Positions 9,806 to 19,256 of a stretch of DNA of 21,019 bases are shown piece by piece (within the stretch, counting starts at the first letter, position 1; every line of letters begins with the position of its first letter). The position numbers were made by a program, and so were the translations under genes. The notes under the pieces are model-generated. The model did no database searches. It saw only the letters and a program-made list of their open reading frames with translations, and was not told where the DNA came from. Source of the stretch: Bipolaris cookei. Its lineage: Eukaryota > Ascomycota > Dothideomycetes > Pleosporales > Pleosporaceae. The stretch covers positions 1 to 21,019 of the forward strand of contig NRSV01000115.1 of NCBI GenBank assembly GCA_002286855.1. Reading direction: 5' to 3'.

Positions 9806-11565
9806 AGTAAGATTTCGATTAGAATAGATGATCGGGCACTCAGGGTGGCCAATCAGCGAAGTCATGGTAAAGAAAACCAGTGCTTTATTGAAGCCTGATT
9901 TTATTAGGTAACTTGCTATGATGTACTTGCTTAAATAGATTGATCTACTGTACCCAGTTGTATGAACGGAAGTGGGCAGTCTTCGGCAAGGGAGGAAGTA
10001 AATTCCATCTCCGTGGATTTAATACACTCCACGACCTCCACGGAGGTTAAGGAGACGTTTTAGGGACAATTAATATGCCTATTTATGTGATAGCGTGCTG
10101 TAGGAGGGTGAATTCAATGTGTGATAGTGTATAGAGCGTCTGGGATAGTTTAAGCAGGTCAACCTCGACACGTAAGAATAGAACTTACCTCCTTCTCCAA
10201 TTCTATCTAGAGCTAAGGTTTATTACGTCTCGCTAATGATTTACTATAATTTGATCTTAAGGCTTAGTGTCGGAGATCTAAGCTATTCAGCCGATCAGAT
10301 CTGGGTGATTAGAACCCTAATCCGATATCATCAACCGAACCCTGATCCAACATCAATAAAACCGTGACCTAATATCCTTCTACCGCAACCAAGATTACGC
10401 AATCTATTACTCAAAAGATTCTTCTAGATTCTAACACAGCCAATGTATATAGTAGTAGAATATCTAGTAAAAAAGAAACAGCCTAATTAACTAACTTGAT
10501 ACACTCTTTAATTATTACCTTCTATCATTGCTAGCAATCTTCAAACTACCTCTGAGTCTATCGTTAGACAAGTAGATATTATCTACATCTGAGCTAGTTA
10601 TAGAACAAGTAGTTACACGTACTATTGCGTTCTTTATTCTAACATATATCTTTAATCCATAGAGCTTATAAGAAAATATAGTGTAAAGATAATAGTAGTT
10701 AATAGGTCTATAAACTAAACGTATTATATAGAGCTTGTTATGGGCGAAGAGGCCTTAGAACGAGTTTGCATTAACCTATGGTATAAAAGAAGAAAGATAA
10801 AGAAAGTAAAGCTATTGTACGACGTCTCTAACTTTATACTCTTGCCTTAGGTTCTTCTATACGAATAAGGTTTCGTGACCTAGTGACGTGGGGTAGACAC
10901 GTGATACAATCATGTGTTTCACTCACGGACGCAGCCTCTTTATTAGAAGTAGGGCTTTAGTTAAGGCTCATGGATAAGGCTAAGAAAGAAAAAGAAAAGA
11001 AAAGAAAACAGCCACAAAGGCGACACCACCAGAGATAGCAATAATCAACACCTTTTTCACCCTATAATTGAAGACCCATCTAATCTGACACAATTCCACT
11101 CCCAATAGCCCCTTACCACTGCTGTTAGAATTTCTCAATTTCATTCGGGAGATAATCTAGAGCTAAAACAATATACAGCCAACTTCAGATATAAAAATTA
11201 CATTTTAAATTATAGCGGTATTGCACTATAGAGCGTGAATTCACGATTTTCAGGAGGACAAATTACGCTAGCTATTTCTAGAACCAGCGATGACTATAAG
11301 ATATCTGTAGTCTACAACCTCGCGCAATAAAGCATCTAATCCACCTCATATCGGGCCGTCTAAACAGAGGCCAACAAAGTACAGACAGCTGTTCTGTCCG
11401 AGATCCGCCTCGGGAGGATCTGAAGGAATTGGAGTTCCGATAAATCCGAGTAGAGAGCTTCCTCGTCTTAATTTGCACTACGAATATTGCTTAATAAAGA
11501 CCGTTTAACCTGTATCTAAGAACACTACGAGTAACAATTAGTGAGATTTTTTTACAGATATAGCG
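9806..11565. other. Long AT-rich intergenic region, no gene supported
   Basis: About 1.76 kb with no convincing coding sequence. It has an inverted repeat CTCCGTGGA (10009-10017) / TCCACGGAG (10037-10045) some 200 nt after the HMG-CoA reductase stop. A CACGTG E-box-like hexamer lies at 10898-10903, a purine run near 10979-11010, and CCGAG-N6-CTCGG (11398-11402 / 11409-11413) about 150-170 nt upstream of the next start. The stretch 10200-10860 is very AT-rich and full of TAG/CTA, like heavily mutated repeat DNA, but no transposase motif is readable. Confidence 0.5.
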
Positions 11566-12782
11566 ATGGAATACAACTACAAGCATGTTCCAGAGACAAA
11601 AGAAGACCGTATGCAACTACCCTTATTTATCTTAGAGCTACACTCATATAATCACAGTGGACTGGGCCGAATTAATCACTCTAGATCTCGACCTCTTCGA
11701 TAACCCCGAGGGTAAGAAGGCGCTTGTTGAACAGCTCCGCTACGCTGCACAGCATGTTGGCTTCTTCTACGTAACCAACTTCGGCATCTCGGACGAAGAA
11801 GTTGACCTACAATTCTCACTAGCAAAGCGATTCTACCAACTGCCTCTAGAAGAAAAGCTTAAATATCATAACTCCCAGGAGATGAGAAGCGGTCATTTTA
11901 ACGGATACAGGCCTGCTGCATTACGCAATTTGCTGCCGGACGGATCTATCAAAGACAACTTCCAAGTATACAACATTCCCAAGTTTGATGGCTACCATTC
12001 CAGACCCCAGCCGCGAGTTCTGCAGGATGAAATTGCACAAATCGAGGATTTTCAGCGCAAGTGCCACGCGAAAGTTATTACCAAGCTATTTAAGCTACTA
12101 GCTATCCTTCTAGAGCTCCCAGATGAAGATCAGCTCCTGAAAATGCACGACTACGACACCAAAGGTGAGGATCACCTCCGGTACATGTTTTACAAGGCGC
12201 GCACGGCCGAAGAGAACAAAAATGTGGGTGGCTTATACGCGGCTGGCCACACCGATCTAGGCAGCTTAACGCTATTATTTCGCCAGCCCGTTGCAGCTCT
12301 ACAGATTCAGAACAGCCTCGGAGAATGGAAATGGGTCAAACCGCAGGACAGGGCTTGTACTGTCAACATTTCGGATGCTCTCTCCTCGCTCACGGGTGGG
12401 TATCTAAAGAGCACCATCCACCGTGTGCATGCGCCCCCAGCCGACCAAGCGCACATTGACCGCATCGGCGTATTGTATTTCAACCGGTGAGCCAGATAAC
12501 GAATCCAATACACCATTTCATAACTAATAGCAGTCTAGCCCTAATAACAACGTTATTCTCGACCCGATAACCACTAGTCCACTTCTCGCGCGCCTTAACA
12601 TGACCGAAAACGAGTTCACACGACTAGGCTATCACCTCACGATGGAGGAGTGGTGCCAGGTTCGCCAGGCACAGCAGCAGCGATGGGAGTCGACACCGAA
12701 GATTAGTGCTGAGGGGAAGTATGAGTATGATCAAAAGCATCTGGAGATTCTTCCAGGTATGTATGCGAAGATATTCAACTAG
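11566..12782 (+). CDS. 2OG-Fe(II) dioxygenase, isopenicillin N synthase-like, three exons
   Basis: Non-heme iron oxygenase with an N-terminal DIOX_N-like region and a C-terminal 2OG-FeII_Oxy domain. Exons are 11566-11608, 11658-12486 and 12539-12782; introns of 49 nt (GTATGC..CAG) and 52 nt (GTGAGC..TAG) restore VPETKEDLDWAELITLDL and VLYFNRPNNNVILDP. The product has 371 residues. DIOX_N-type sequence includes AAQHVGFFYVTNFGIS; the iron facial triad is HTD (His212, Asp214) and His269 in STIHRVHAP. Arg283 of RIGVLYF occupies the 2OG-binding position usually seen as RxS, here RxG, as in many fungal members. The first exon is only 43 nt, so the true start is easily missed. It is unrelated in subfamily to the TauD-type oxygenase at 1700-2923. 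It lies between the reductase and the cyclase, so a tailoring step on the diterpene (hydroxylation, desaturation or ring rearrangement) is inferred; this family does all of these. Confidence 0.93.
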
Positions 12783-13799
12783 TAGGGACGGTTGAGTGCT
12801 AGAGAAAGAAGTGTGGTGTTGAAGACGGTTATGCTATAAGTCAGATTAGCGAGTTTACAAAACAAATTTAAAAAAACGGGTTCTTTTAAAGGAATGAAGT
12901 AATCTGTCTCCTTAATAGACCGAGTAAGCGAGAACTATGGACTTATAACGCGTAGGTCCTCGTTTAGAGCTCGTTAACGATCGTGTGGACCGCTCTATTA
13001 AAGCTTAATCTTAGGTGTACGCTTGTAAATTCCACCTACCGATCCAGCACCTAACATTACGGCTGCAAGCGCCCTCTTTTATTTCTAGAGTGCTATTTAA
13101 CTTTGTGCATACGCGAGTGTAGCTAGCATGTTATGGACCCCATACGTAGCTAGAAAACTCCTAAATAGTGTACTCCGTGAGCCTTCTGACAGAGCATAAT
13201 AAAGAACTCAGTAATAGCGACTAATACTTGAAACTAGAGAATTAGTCATTGTGTCTTGTGTTTGTCTAATATCCAGGCTCCTAGATATCCTAAAACGATG
13301 GCGACGGGGCTAGGTGTTCACTAGAGGAGCTGTGATTTTGCATGGCTACCTCGCTGGACTTTGCTACCTACACAAAACACGCGATTTTTTACTACATCGC
13401 CTAGCTATAGACGGGTACGATTTTTTTAAACTAGGTATCGGCGATCCCACTACAGGTCTTTGTATAAGCCAGCGTTTAACTATAAGGACGTACTATATTC
13501 TATAATCCACGCTATCGATGCGACTCTATGGCGTTATAACAAAATAACCTAGCTATTAGCACTAGCGGGGATTAACTCCTTTATAGGAGGGCTTTCTAAT
13601 AGAGTGGATTCTCGAAGAAGACGCGCGCGCCTGCCCTTTGTCACACGCTAAATTAGAGTTGCTAACAATTAATTTAATCGGCAGATTAATTGCTAGCAAC
13701 TCTACGCTAAATTCTTTGCATGAATGGTGACAACTAGCCTATTAATAAGCACTAGCTATACTGCTTTATTGAGCCCTAACTATGTATTACCTTAGTAGC
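12783..13799. other. Intergenic, repeat-like, no gene supported
   Basis: About 1 kb of AT-rich DNA with scattered stops in all frames and no recognisable domain. It contains a strong hairpin at 13654-13704, listed separately. The 63-codon open frame at 13314-13505 shows nothing family-like. Confidence 0.45.
13654..13704. repeat. 20-bp inverted repeat with 11-nt spacer
   Basis: The arms TAGAGTTGCTAACAATTAAT (13654-13673) and ATTAATTGCTAGCAACTCTA (13685-13704) are complementary at 19 of 20 positions around TTAATCGGCAG. Short direct repeats CGCTAAATT lie just outside both arms (about 13646-13654 and 13705-13713). This looks like a collapsed terminal-repeat pair or a miniature element. Not protein coding. 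Confidence 0.6.
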
Positions 13800-14165
13800 C
13801 AGCAGAAAGCTAGAAATTTAAAGAGGTGAGACAGCTACTCTAGAGTAGCTGCGTACGTTCCTAGAGCGCTATAAGCGGACTTGAAAGAGGCTTACTCTAC
13901 AGACAGAGAATACGTATCGTATAGACAAAATAAGGATTTCACTAGAGGTATACACAAACACTAGAGTGCTCTCTAGTAGCTATAGAAAGAGAGTTTGTAT
14001 TTGGTCTCTAGAAAATCGCGATTAGGTCTCTAAAATGTAATGCGTTTTAGCGATAGAGTAAAAACTACGCTAAGTAGTCATCTTTAAAGGCCAGAGCCTA
14101 TACACAACCAAGTTCTCCTTAGCCTGCGTACTAAACTAGCTCTACACAAACTCTAAGAACGGATA
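13800..14165 (+). pseudogene. Probable older pogo/Fot-type transposase relic
   Basis: The plus strand contains stop-riddled sequence that reads in part as a pogo-type DDE domain: CVLAIE-stop-KLR, VVIFKGQSLYTTKFS, then LYTNSKNG ending at a TA where the next element begins. The VIFKGxSLxT and SKNG(W) phrases resemble the middle of fungal DDE_1 transposases. Stops are dense (TAG/TAA), as expected after RIP. The match is by eye and weak. Confidence 0.35.
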
Positions 14166-15913
14166 ACGTAGTTTACAAGCGAGTCGTGCAGGCAAGCGAG
14201 CCGCGCACGCCACCAAGTTTACCCACCTCTATGAACGTACATCTCAACAACGTGATAGTATAATGTATAGAAATTAACAGAGTAGATTAAGTAGTATCTA
14301 TAGTATCTTTCTTACAGGTACGTATACTATGGCTAGCCTCTCTACACCTACTACAGCGCGCAAGAGCCTGGCGGCTAGTACCTGATTGCTCTCCTCCTTG
14401 ACGCTCTTCATGAGCAATCTGCTGATCAGCCTCACGCTGAGCAAGTAGATCCTCTCCAGCTCCCTTTGTAAGCACTCCTTACTTCTGTATCTGCTTTCTT
14501 TTGCGCTCCCTACGCTTCGTTGCTGCTTCATTAGCTCCCTCAAGGCTGGCGATCCGATCGCACATTAGCTCAGCTGAGAGTATCATTACCTGTGCCCCCT
14601 TCTTAAGCTGGTCGATTGCTGCAATAATTGAAGCTGGCAATGAGCCTTGGTGCCGCTGAACGCGATCACGTGTTAACGTTGATCGAGCCTCAAGCCCGTG
14701 TGTTGCTAGGCGTACGAGCCTGCCAGAGAGACTATAGAACAGCTGGTGGAGTAGGCGTACCGAGCTTTATATCAAGCTTTAATAGAACAGCGTCTGGGTG
14801 GAGAGGAACAAGGCCTGCGCCGCGGAAAGTGGAGCAGATATTAGCTGGCGTGAAGGATCGATTGAACGCTGCCTTGAACGCTGGCAGAAACTCGAGCTTA
14901 GTAATATGGTTGGTGTGGTGGCGGATTAGGCTCTCCACCTCACGGCTGTACGCGCGCTTTAACGGCGAGAAGCAGCCAAAGTCAAGAGGCTAGATTAGGT
15001 GAGACGAATGAGGCGGCATATAGAGCGTGTGGATATTACTCTCCTTACAGAACTCTTAGAACTGAAGAGATTGGTGGCTCTCATGGTCGTCAAGAATAAG
15101 CAGGCGACGTGTACCGATAACGCGAGTCTTCGTGTAGGTATCGAAGTGCTTTATCCATGAGATACCTAGCTCGTTGTTCGTCCAGCCATTGTCTCTGACT
15201 ACGATTACCCAATCGCGCGGGATCTCTGCCGCCTCGTACCAGGCAGATAGGTGATACTAGCCAGCAAAGACAAGGAACGGTGGGACTGCCCAGCCAGCTG
15301 CGTTAATCGCTGCGATCAGCGTCACCCACTCACGATTGCCTGGCTCAACTGCCTCTGGCCGACCCCTCCTCTCTGACGCTGTTACGACTAGCTGAGTCGT
15401 GATCTTTCTCATTATAAAGCCAGCTTCGTCGAAGTTGTAGACGTCCTCGTCACAGATGCCGTACCTGGCCTTTGTCTGCTCCATAAGCTCAAACCAGCTC
15501 TTAATTAAGACTGGATCTTCGCATAGAGCTCTCTGCCTATCGTACGCTCGATTAAAACGCGTTGTAAGACTGTCTGTACGCCTAACAAAGTTGCGCGGCC
15601 AGTGGACGCCAACCCGTCCAGCGCCGCGCGCAGCCAGGAGTCTATTAGCTATATCGCACATAGCTGCGTAGGTAGGCAAAAATCCACATAGAGCTAGATT
15701 AAGTATGTAATCAGCTATCACCTCCTCTTCTAGCTTAGTAAGCTTCTTTGAGTTGGGCTGGAAATCGCGTCGGGCAGGTCTGCCAGCGCGTCGGTCACGT
15801 AGGGTAGATTCAGGAACTCGATAGATAGTAGCAGCTCGTCGATTTGTTTTAATTTGATTGGCTGAGATAGCTGAGATACTTGGTGGGGTGCGCGGCTCGC
15901 TTGTAACCTACGT
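14166..15913 (-). mobile_element. Pogo/Fot1-type DNA transposon, near full length, inactivated
   Basis: A 1748-nt element. The plus strand at 14166 begins ACGTAGTTTACAAGCGAG and the minus strand at 15913 begins ACGTAGGTTACAAGCGAG, so the ends are terminal inverted repeats; both are flanked outside by TA (14164-14165 and 15914-15915), the expected mariner-superfamily target duplication. The left end carries an extra 17 nt (14184-14200), an imperfect tandem duplication containing a second AAGCGAG. The internal transposase is on the minus strand and runs nearly end to end. The right-end 113 nt are repeated at 20907-21019 in opposite orientation with a single difference. Confidence 0.85.
14287..15888 (-). 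pseudogene. Pogo-type transposase with premature stops
   Basis: In order on the minus strand: a Psq-like N-terminal helix-turn-helix (NRRAATIYRVPESTLRDR, about 15780-15840), a Tc5/CENP-B-type segment (GVHWPRNFVRRTDSLTTRF), the DDE catalytic region (YNFDEAGFIM with a first Asp, later RLLILDDHESHQ), ITKLEFLPAFKAAFN, FRGAGLVPLHPDAVL, and a C-terminal zinc-knuckle-like CSRCREASHSIRTC just before the stop at 14287. Several in-frame TAG codons fall where Gln is expected (after FLVFAG, in LQF-stop-EF, in HLI-stop-PLDFG, after PPAVL), and there is at least one frameshift near 14480. No initiator ATG is evident upstream of the helix-turn-helix. Non-functional as it stands. Confidence 0.85.
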
Positions 15914-15946
15914 TACGTATACTATTAAGAATGTAGGTACTATCGT

Positions 15947-16535
15947 GGAGGTGCCGGATGGGCCAACGCCGGATTTTCCCTGCCAACACTATCACAAACT
16001 TGAAGCTGTAGAGTTTTACACAAAAGCTATTATCGCAAGAGATCTTAGTGTAGTAATCCAGTGGTATCATTTATCTGATCTATCTACTGATATTTAACTG
16101 GCAGCTTGATGGTGCGGCCTGAACGCGAGCGTGGTGATGGTGGTGCAGCTGATTGATCGGCTGGCTGCGCACCACCACTACTACTACTACCAACGATAAT
16201 ATTTTTTGATACCAGCTTGGCACAGCGCTTAGAGCTAGGCTTCTTGCCTATTCGAGAGATCTTGATAGGTTTTTAAAGTCGTTTGTGGGCGGCTTGGCGG
16301 GCTTTCTGGTGAGCAGCCACTCGATCGCTCAGCAGCTCCATCAACACCGCGATCACGGCGCGGCCGCGATATCAAGTTACCAGCCAAGTATCGATAGATA
16401 GATGATTGCAATATTATTTTTGTATCTCAACACTATGAAATCTCGCAATAACAGCTGTTTGATGCGGCTCTACGGTCTCAACTTTTTGGTGATTTTGATG
16501 GGGCAGATCGGGCATGTGGCCGTCCGAGGCATATG
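15947..16535. repeat. Long imperfect inverted repeat (fold-back, MITE-like) adjoining the pogo element
   Basis: The plus strand from 15947 to about 16173 matches the minus strand from 16535 to about 16310. Matched phrases include CATCTATC/GATCTATC runs, ACTGGCAGCTTGATGG versus GCTGGTAACTTGATAT, and a 57-nt ungapped stretch ending CTGGCTGCGCACCA versus GTGGCTGCTCACCA with about 41 identities. Arms are about 225 nt and roughly 70% identical, and the centre is about 135 nt. Part of the right arm reads on the minus strand as protein-like sequence (VLMELLSDRVAAHQKARQAAH), and the centre ends with RSRSGRTIKLPVKY, so the arms may derive from the end of a larger transposon. No functional gene. Confidence 0.6.
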
Positions 16536-16540
16536 ACCGT

Positions 16541-17063
16541 CCGGCACGGTATACGTTGGGCCGAGGCAGATCGACGCAAGGACCATCCACAGTATACATT
16601 CCATCCGAACCTCGAGGCTTACGCATCAAGGATTTGTCTCAACTCTACTTCTATCTCATACTGCTTCGGCAAGCCACCAATCCTTCCTGTGTCCGATTGC
16701 CTGCCTACAATGACCTCACACATGTTCAGAACACCTTCTTGCACTTGGCCTACCAGTGTTAATTATGCTTATCTGCGTTAGTCTATATCCAGCCCCACTA
16801 ATCCTATGGCTCAATGACATGTGTCCTGTGAAAACCCCTGCACCGCCAAATGGATATCATCATCATCATCAATCCATCAATCCAGCTTCTATCTTAAGTT
16901 TCTGCCAGCGCTTTTACGGTCTGCTGAATTCATTTTCTTCTTAGAAGTAGAAGGCCATAAGCTATAATATTTCAAAGACATAAATGTGTTATCATCTCAA
17001 ACCCTTTGACATCAACCTGACCGCAACGTGTCCCCCGCACAAGGCCTTCGCAGAAACCACTAG
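16541..17063. other. Spacer downstream of the diterpene cyclase, no gene supported
   Basis: The minus strand here would have to carry the C-terminal class I domain of a normal bifunctional cyclase, but all frames were read by eye and no DDxxD/DExxE or NSE-type motif or family phrase was found. An (ATC)n microsatellite lies at about 16857-16876. Overlapping short open frames near 16514-16781 on the plus strand have no recognisable content. Confidence 0.5.
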
Positions 17064-19256
17064 CTAGGCCGCCATATTCTCTAGCAGCATGCTCATTAAT
17101 TCCGACACGATCGCTTGCCGCAAGCGAGCCGCAGATAGTGACTTGATGCTGAAATAATTCTGCGCAATCCTTGCAAAGGAGATGCTGCACATAATGTCAA
17201 TGCGCGCGTCAGCCATCCCGGGAACCACGTCGTGGACAAGTCGCTGGAGGAAGGGGAGGAGAAGTTGAGATTCCACAAAGGCGGCTTGGAGTTTCCAGGT
17301 CGTGTCTCCAGATGAAAGGAGTGTGAAGTCGGAGGAAGCGCGGCAGTGGACACGGTGGAAAAGGTCTTGAGGGACGGACGTATCCTTAAAGAGTGACAAG
17401 ACAGGGAGAGCAGGGTTTGTGGGTGGCTCGAGGTACAGCGTGGCGACCTTTAGAGCAGCGAGTACGTAGCTTTCTTTCAGGACAGCGGAACTATACGTCA
17501 CCTTTTCTATCCACAAGGGGCAAGGGGCGTCATCAGGCGTGAGGAGAAGTATGTAGGCGGAAACGAATGCGCGGTTGATCTGTGGCTGGATGCTTGCAGC
17601 GCAAGACAAAGCCTCACTTGCTTTAGCGATGGTCAAGACAGCATATGCGATAACTTCGCGCGAGCGGGCGTCATCCCAGGACCCATCTGTGTTCTGTAGG
17701 TCTAGAGTGCGCACTAGGGCTTGCCATAGAGACACGAGAACTCGGTCGATCATCAGGAGGTTTGAGATATTGGGCAGCTTGCCTTGGTTCCAGAGCTTCA
17801 CAAGGGTGCCGAGAGATTCGGCCATTAACATTGTCGAGTAGAATTTGGATATGTTCTAATTGAACCAATTAGCTTGTGAAAAGTCAATGCACGACATGGT
17901 GGGAATGAGCTCACCCATTTATCAGTAATCAGATCACTACTCTCGGACCACTGACCGCAAATAAATGACGCGAGCTTCTCTAGCTTTGGCGTCAACTCGC
18001 CTACGTTATGCTGATGAAGAAGGGCAACAAGGACATTGCAGTTGGCAGAAAAACTGGGATTACGTTCTCCTGCATACGTGCGGAAATGTCGCTCGCATTC
18101 GAACTCATCTAGAAGCCCTTGATAGGACGTAGGCTGGCCAAGTAGGCTCAAGGCTAGCAGGGTCTTGGCTGTGTCGTCCACGTCAACACCAAGAGAGGGG
18201 GCTAAATAAGATTCTAGTCAGCACAGCGTACAACTCAGAAAGAGTATCACAGTCAGGAACATACCGAAACCGATTCGGCCATTCTGGCGGTCTAATGCAT
18301 TCTGTAGAAAAGTCGCTAGATGTGCCACTCGACCCAGCCCAATGTCTTGTTTGGTAAAACCTCCCTTCAGAAGCGTGGTCAGGACCTGCAGCAGATAAAA
18401 TGATTAGCGCGCGTACGATACTCCAAGAATTCTTGCATTAGCTTACCCATGTCAGCTCGAAATACGTCGAGGGATATGCGCTGGGAACACCACCGCTCCC
18501 ACAGCCAGCTCCCTTCTCCAGGACTCGTCTTAAATAGGCCTCCGCCTCGTTGTCCCATTTTGAGCCATAGATGAGGCAGGCGGCCGTGGACGATGGAGAA
18601 GCCATGTATGCACCGAGTACTTGGTGATGGCGCACTTTGTCATAATCGATCTGACCGACAAAGGCTTCGAGAGAGTGCAATGCCGTGCTCGCCTTGTGGC
18701 TGTAAAGATACTCGGGTCGGAATTTAGCCAGCTTCGCTTGGTTTAATTGTTTGAGAGCGTCCCTCCCAGGAAAGCTGAAACGCAGGTTGGTGGCTTCAAG
18801 CAGTGTTAGAAGTGTCGGTATGAGTATTTCGAAACCAACGTGGTCTGTCTCTTCGACCTTCCATGCTTGTAAGAGAGCATCAAAGGACTGGGCGCCCCGG
18901 ACAATGCGTTCATCTAGTTCCTCTGGAGGCGGCTCGGTGAGCTGGTACATGTTGTTCCGATGGGCCTTAAGAGCGAGAAGGGAAGCGGCTGTGTTGAGGA
19001 TTCCATCGACTTCGGCTGCATACGCTGGCCAGCTACCATCTTGCAGTTGGTGGTCAAGGATATAAGTAAAGCATTCGGGGAACAGCCATGTGCGACCTAT
19101 GTCGGTATCCTTGGAAATCATGGAAACCCAAGCTGTGTCGTATACGGTGCAAGACATAAAGCCAAACTCTCCATTTTCGACGTCAAGGAGATCTAATAAT
19201 TTGCCAGTCCTTTGATTAAAGCAAAAGGGGACACTTGATGCGTGGGCTTTGGTCAT
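17064..19256 (-). CDS. Class II diterpene cyclase (copalyl diphosphate synthase-like), lacking the class I domain, four exons
   Basis: Terpene cyclase of the fungal CPS/KS type that should protonate GGPP to a bicyclic copalyl-type diphosphate. Exons (5' to 3') are 19256-18447, 18385-18265, 18201-17915 and 17855-17064; introns of 59-63 nt (GTAAGC, GTATGT, GTGAGC donors) restore YFELTWVLTTLLK, RIGFAPSLGVDVDD and ITDKWNISKFY. The 669-residue product has VYDTAWVSM, LQDGSWPAYA, LHSLEAF, ASPSSTAA, the class II catalytic DVDD (317-320), a second DGSW (near 490) and WKLQAAFVESQLLLPFL. Fungal bifunctional enzymes are about 950 residues, with a C-terminal alpha domain bearing DDxxD- and NSE-type motifs; this model stops just where that domain would start (FLQRLVHDVV then MADARIDIM, then LENMAA-stop). 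ATG context (AAACATGACC) is good. Either a class-II-only enzyme or a truncated gene; the rest is uninterrupted. The substrate would come from the GGPPS at 5585-7375. Confidence 0.92.

Noticed and set aside
11278..11478. 66-codon minus-strand open frame upstream of the second dioxygenase
   Set aside because: No recognisable domain, low-complexity composition, and it overlaps a likely promoter.
15858..16097. 79-codon plus-strand open frame spanning the right end of the pogo element
   Set aside because: It crosses the element boundary and a repeat arm, and its start is antisense to the transposase.
16514..16781. Overlapping plus-strand open frames near the fold-back repeat
   Set aside because: Two frames of similar length overlap and neither shows family features; the start lies within a repeat arm.
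16100..17063. Class I terpene synthase domain downstream of the cyclase
   Set aside because: No DDxxD/DExxE or NSE-like motif or family phrase was found in the minus-strand frames; the protein-like segment at 16200-16400 belongs to a repeat.
2..19256. Assignment as a gibberellin cluster
   Set aside because: The cyclase and GGPPS would fit, but only one P450 is seen, neither dioxygenase resembles the fungal GA4 desaturase as I know it, and the cyclase lacks its class I domain.
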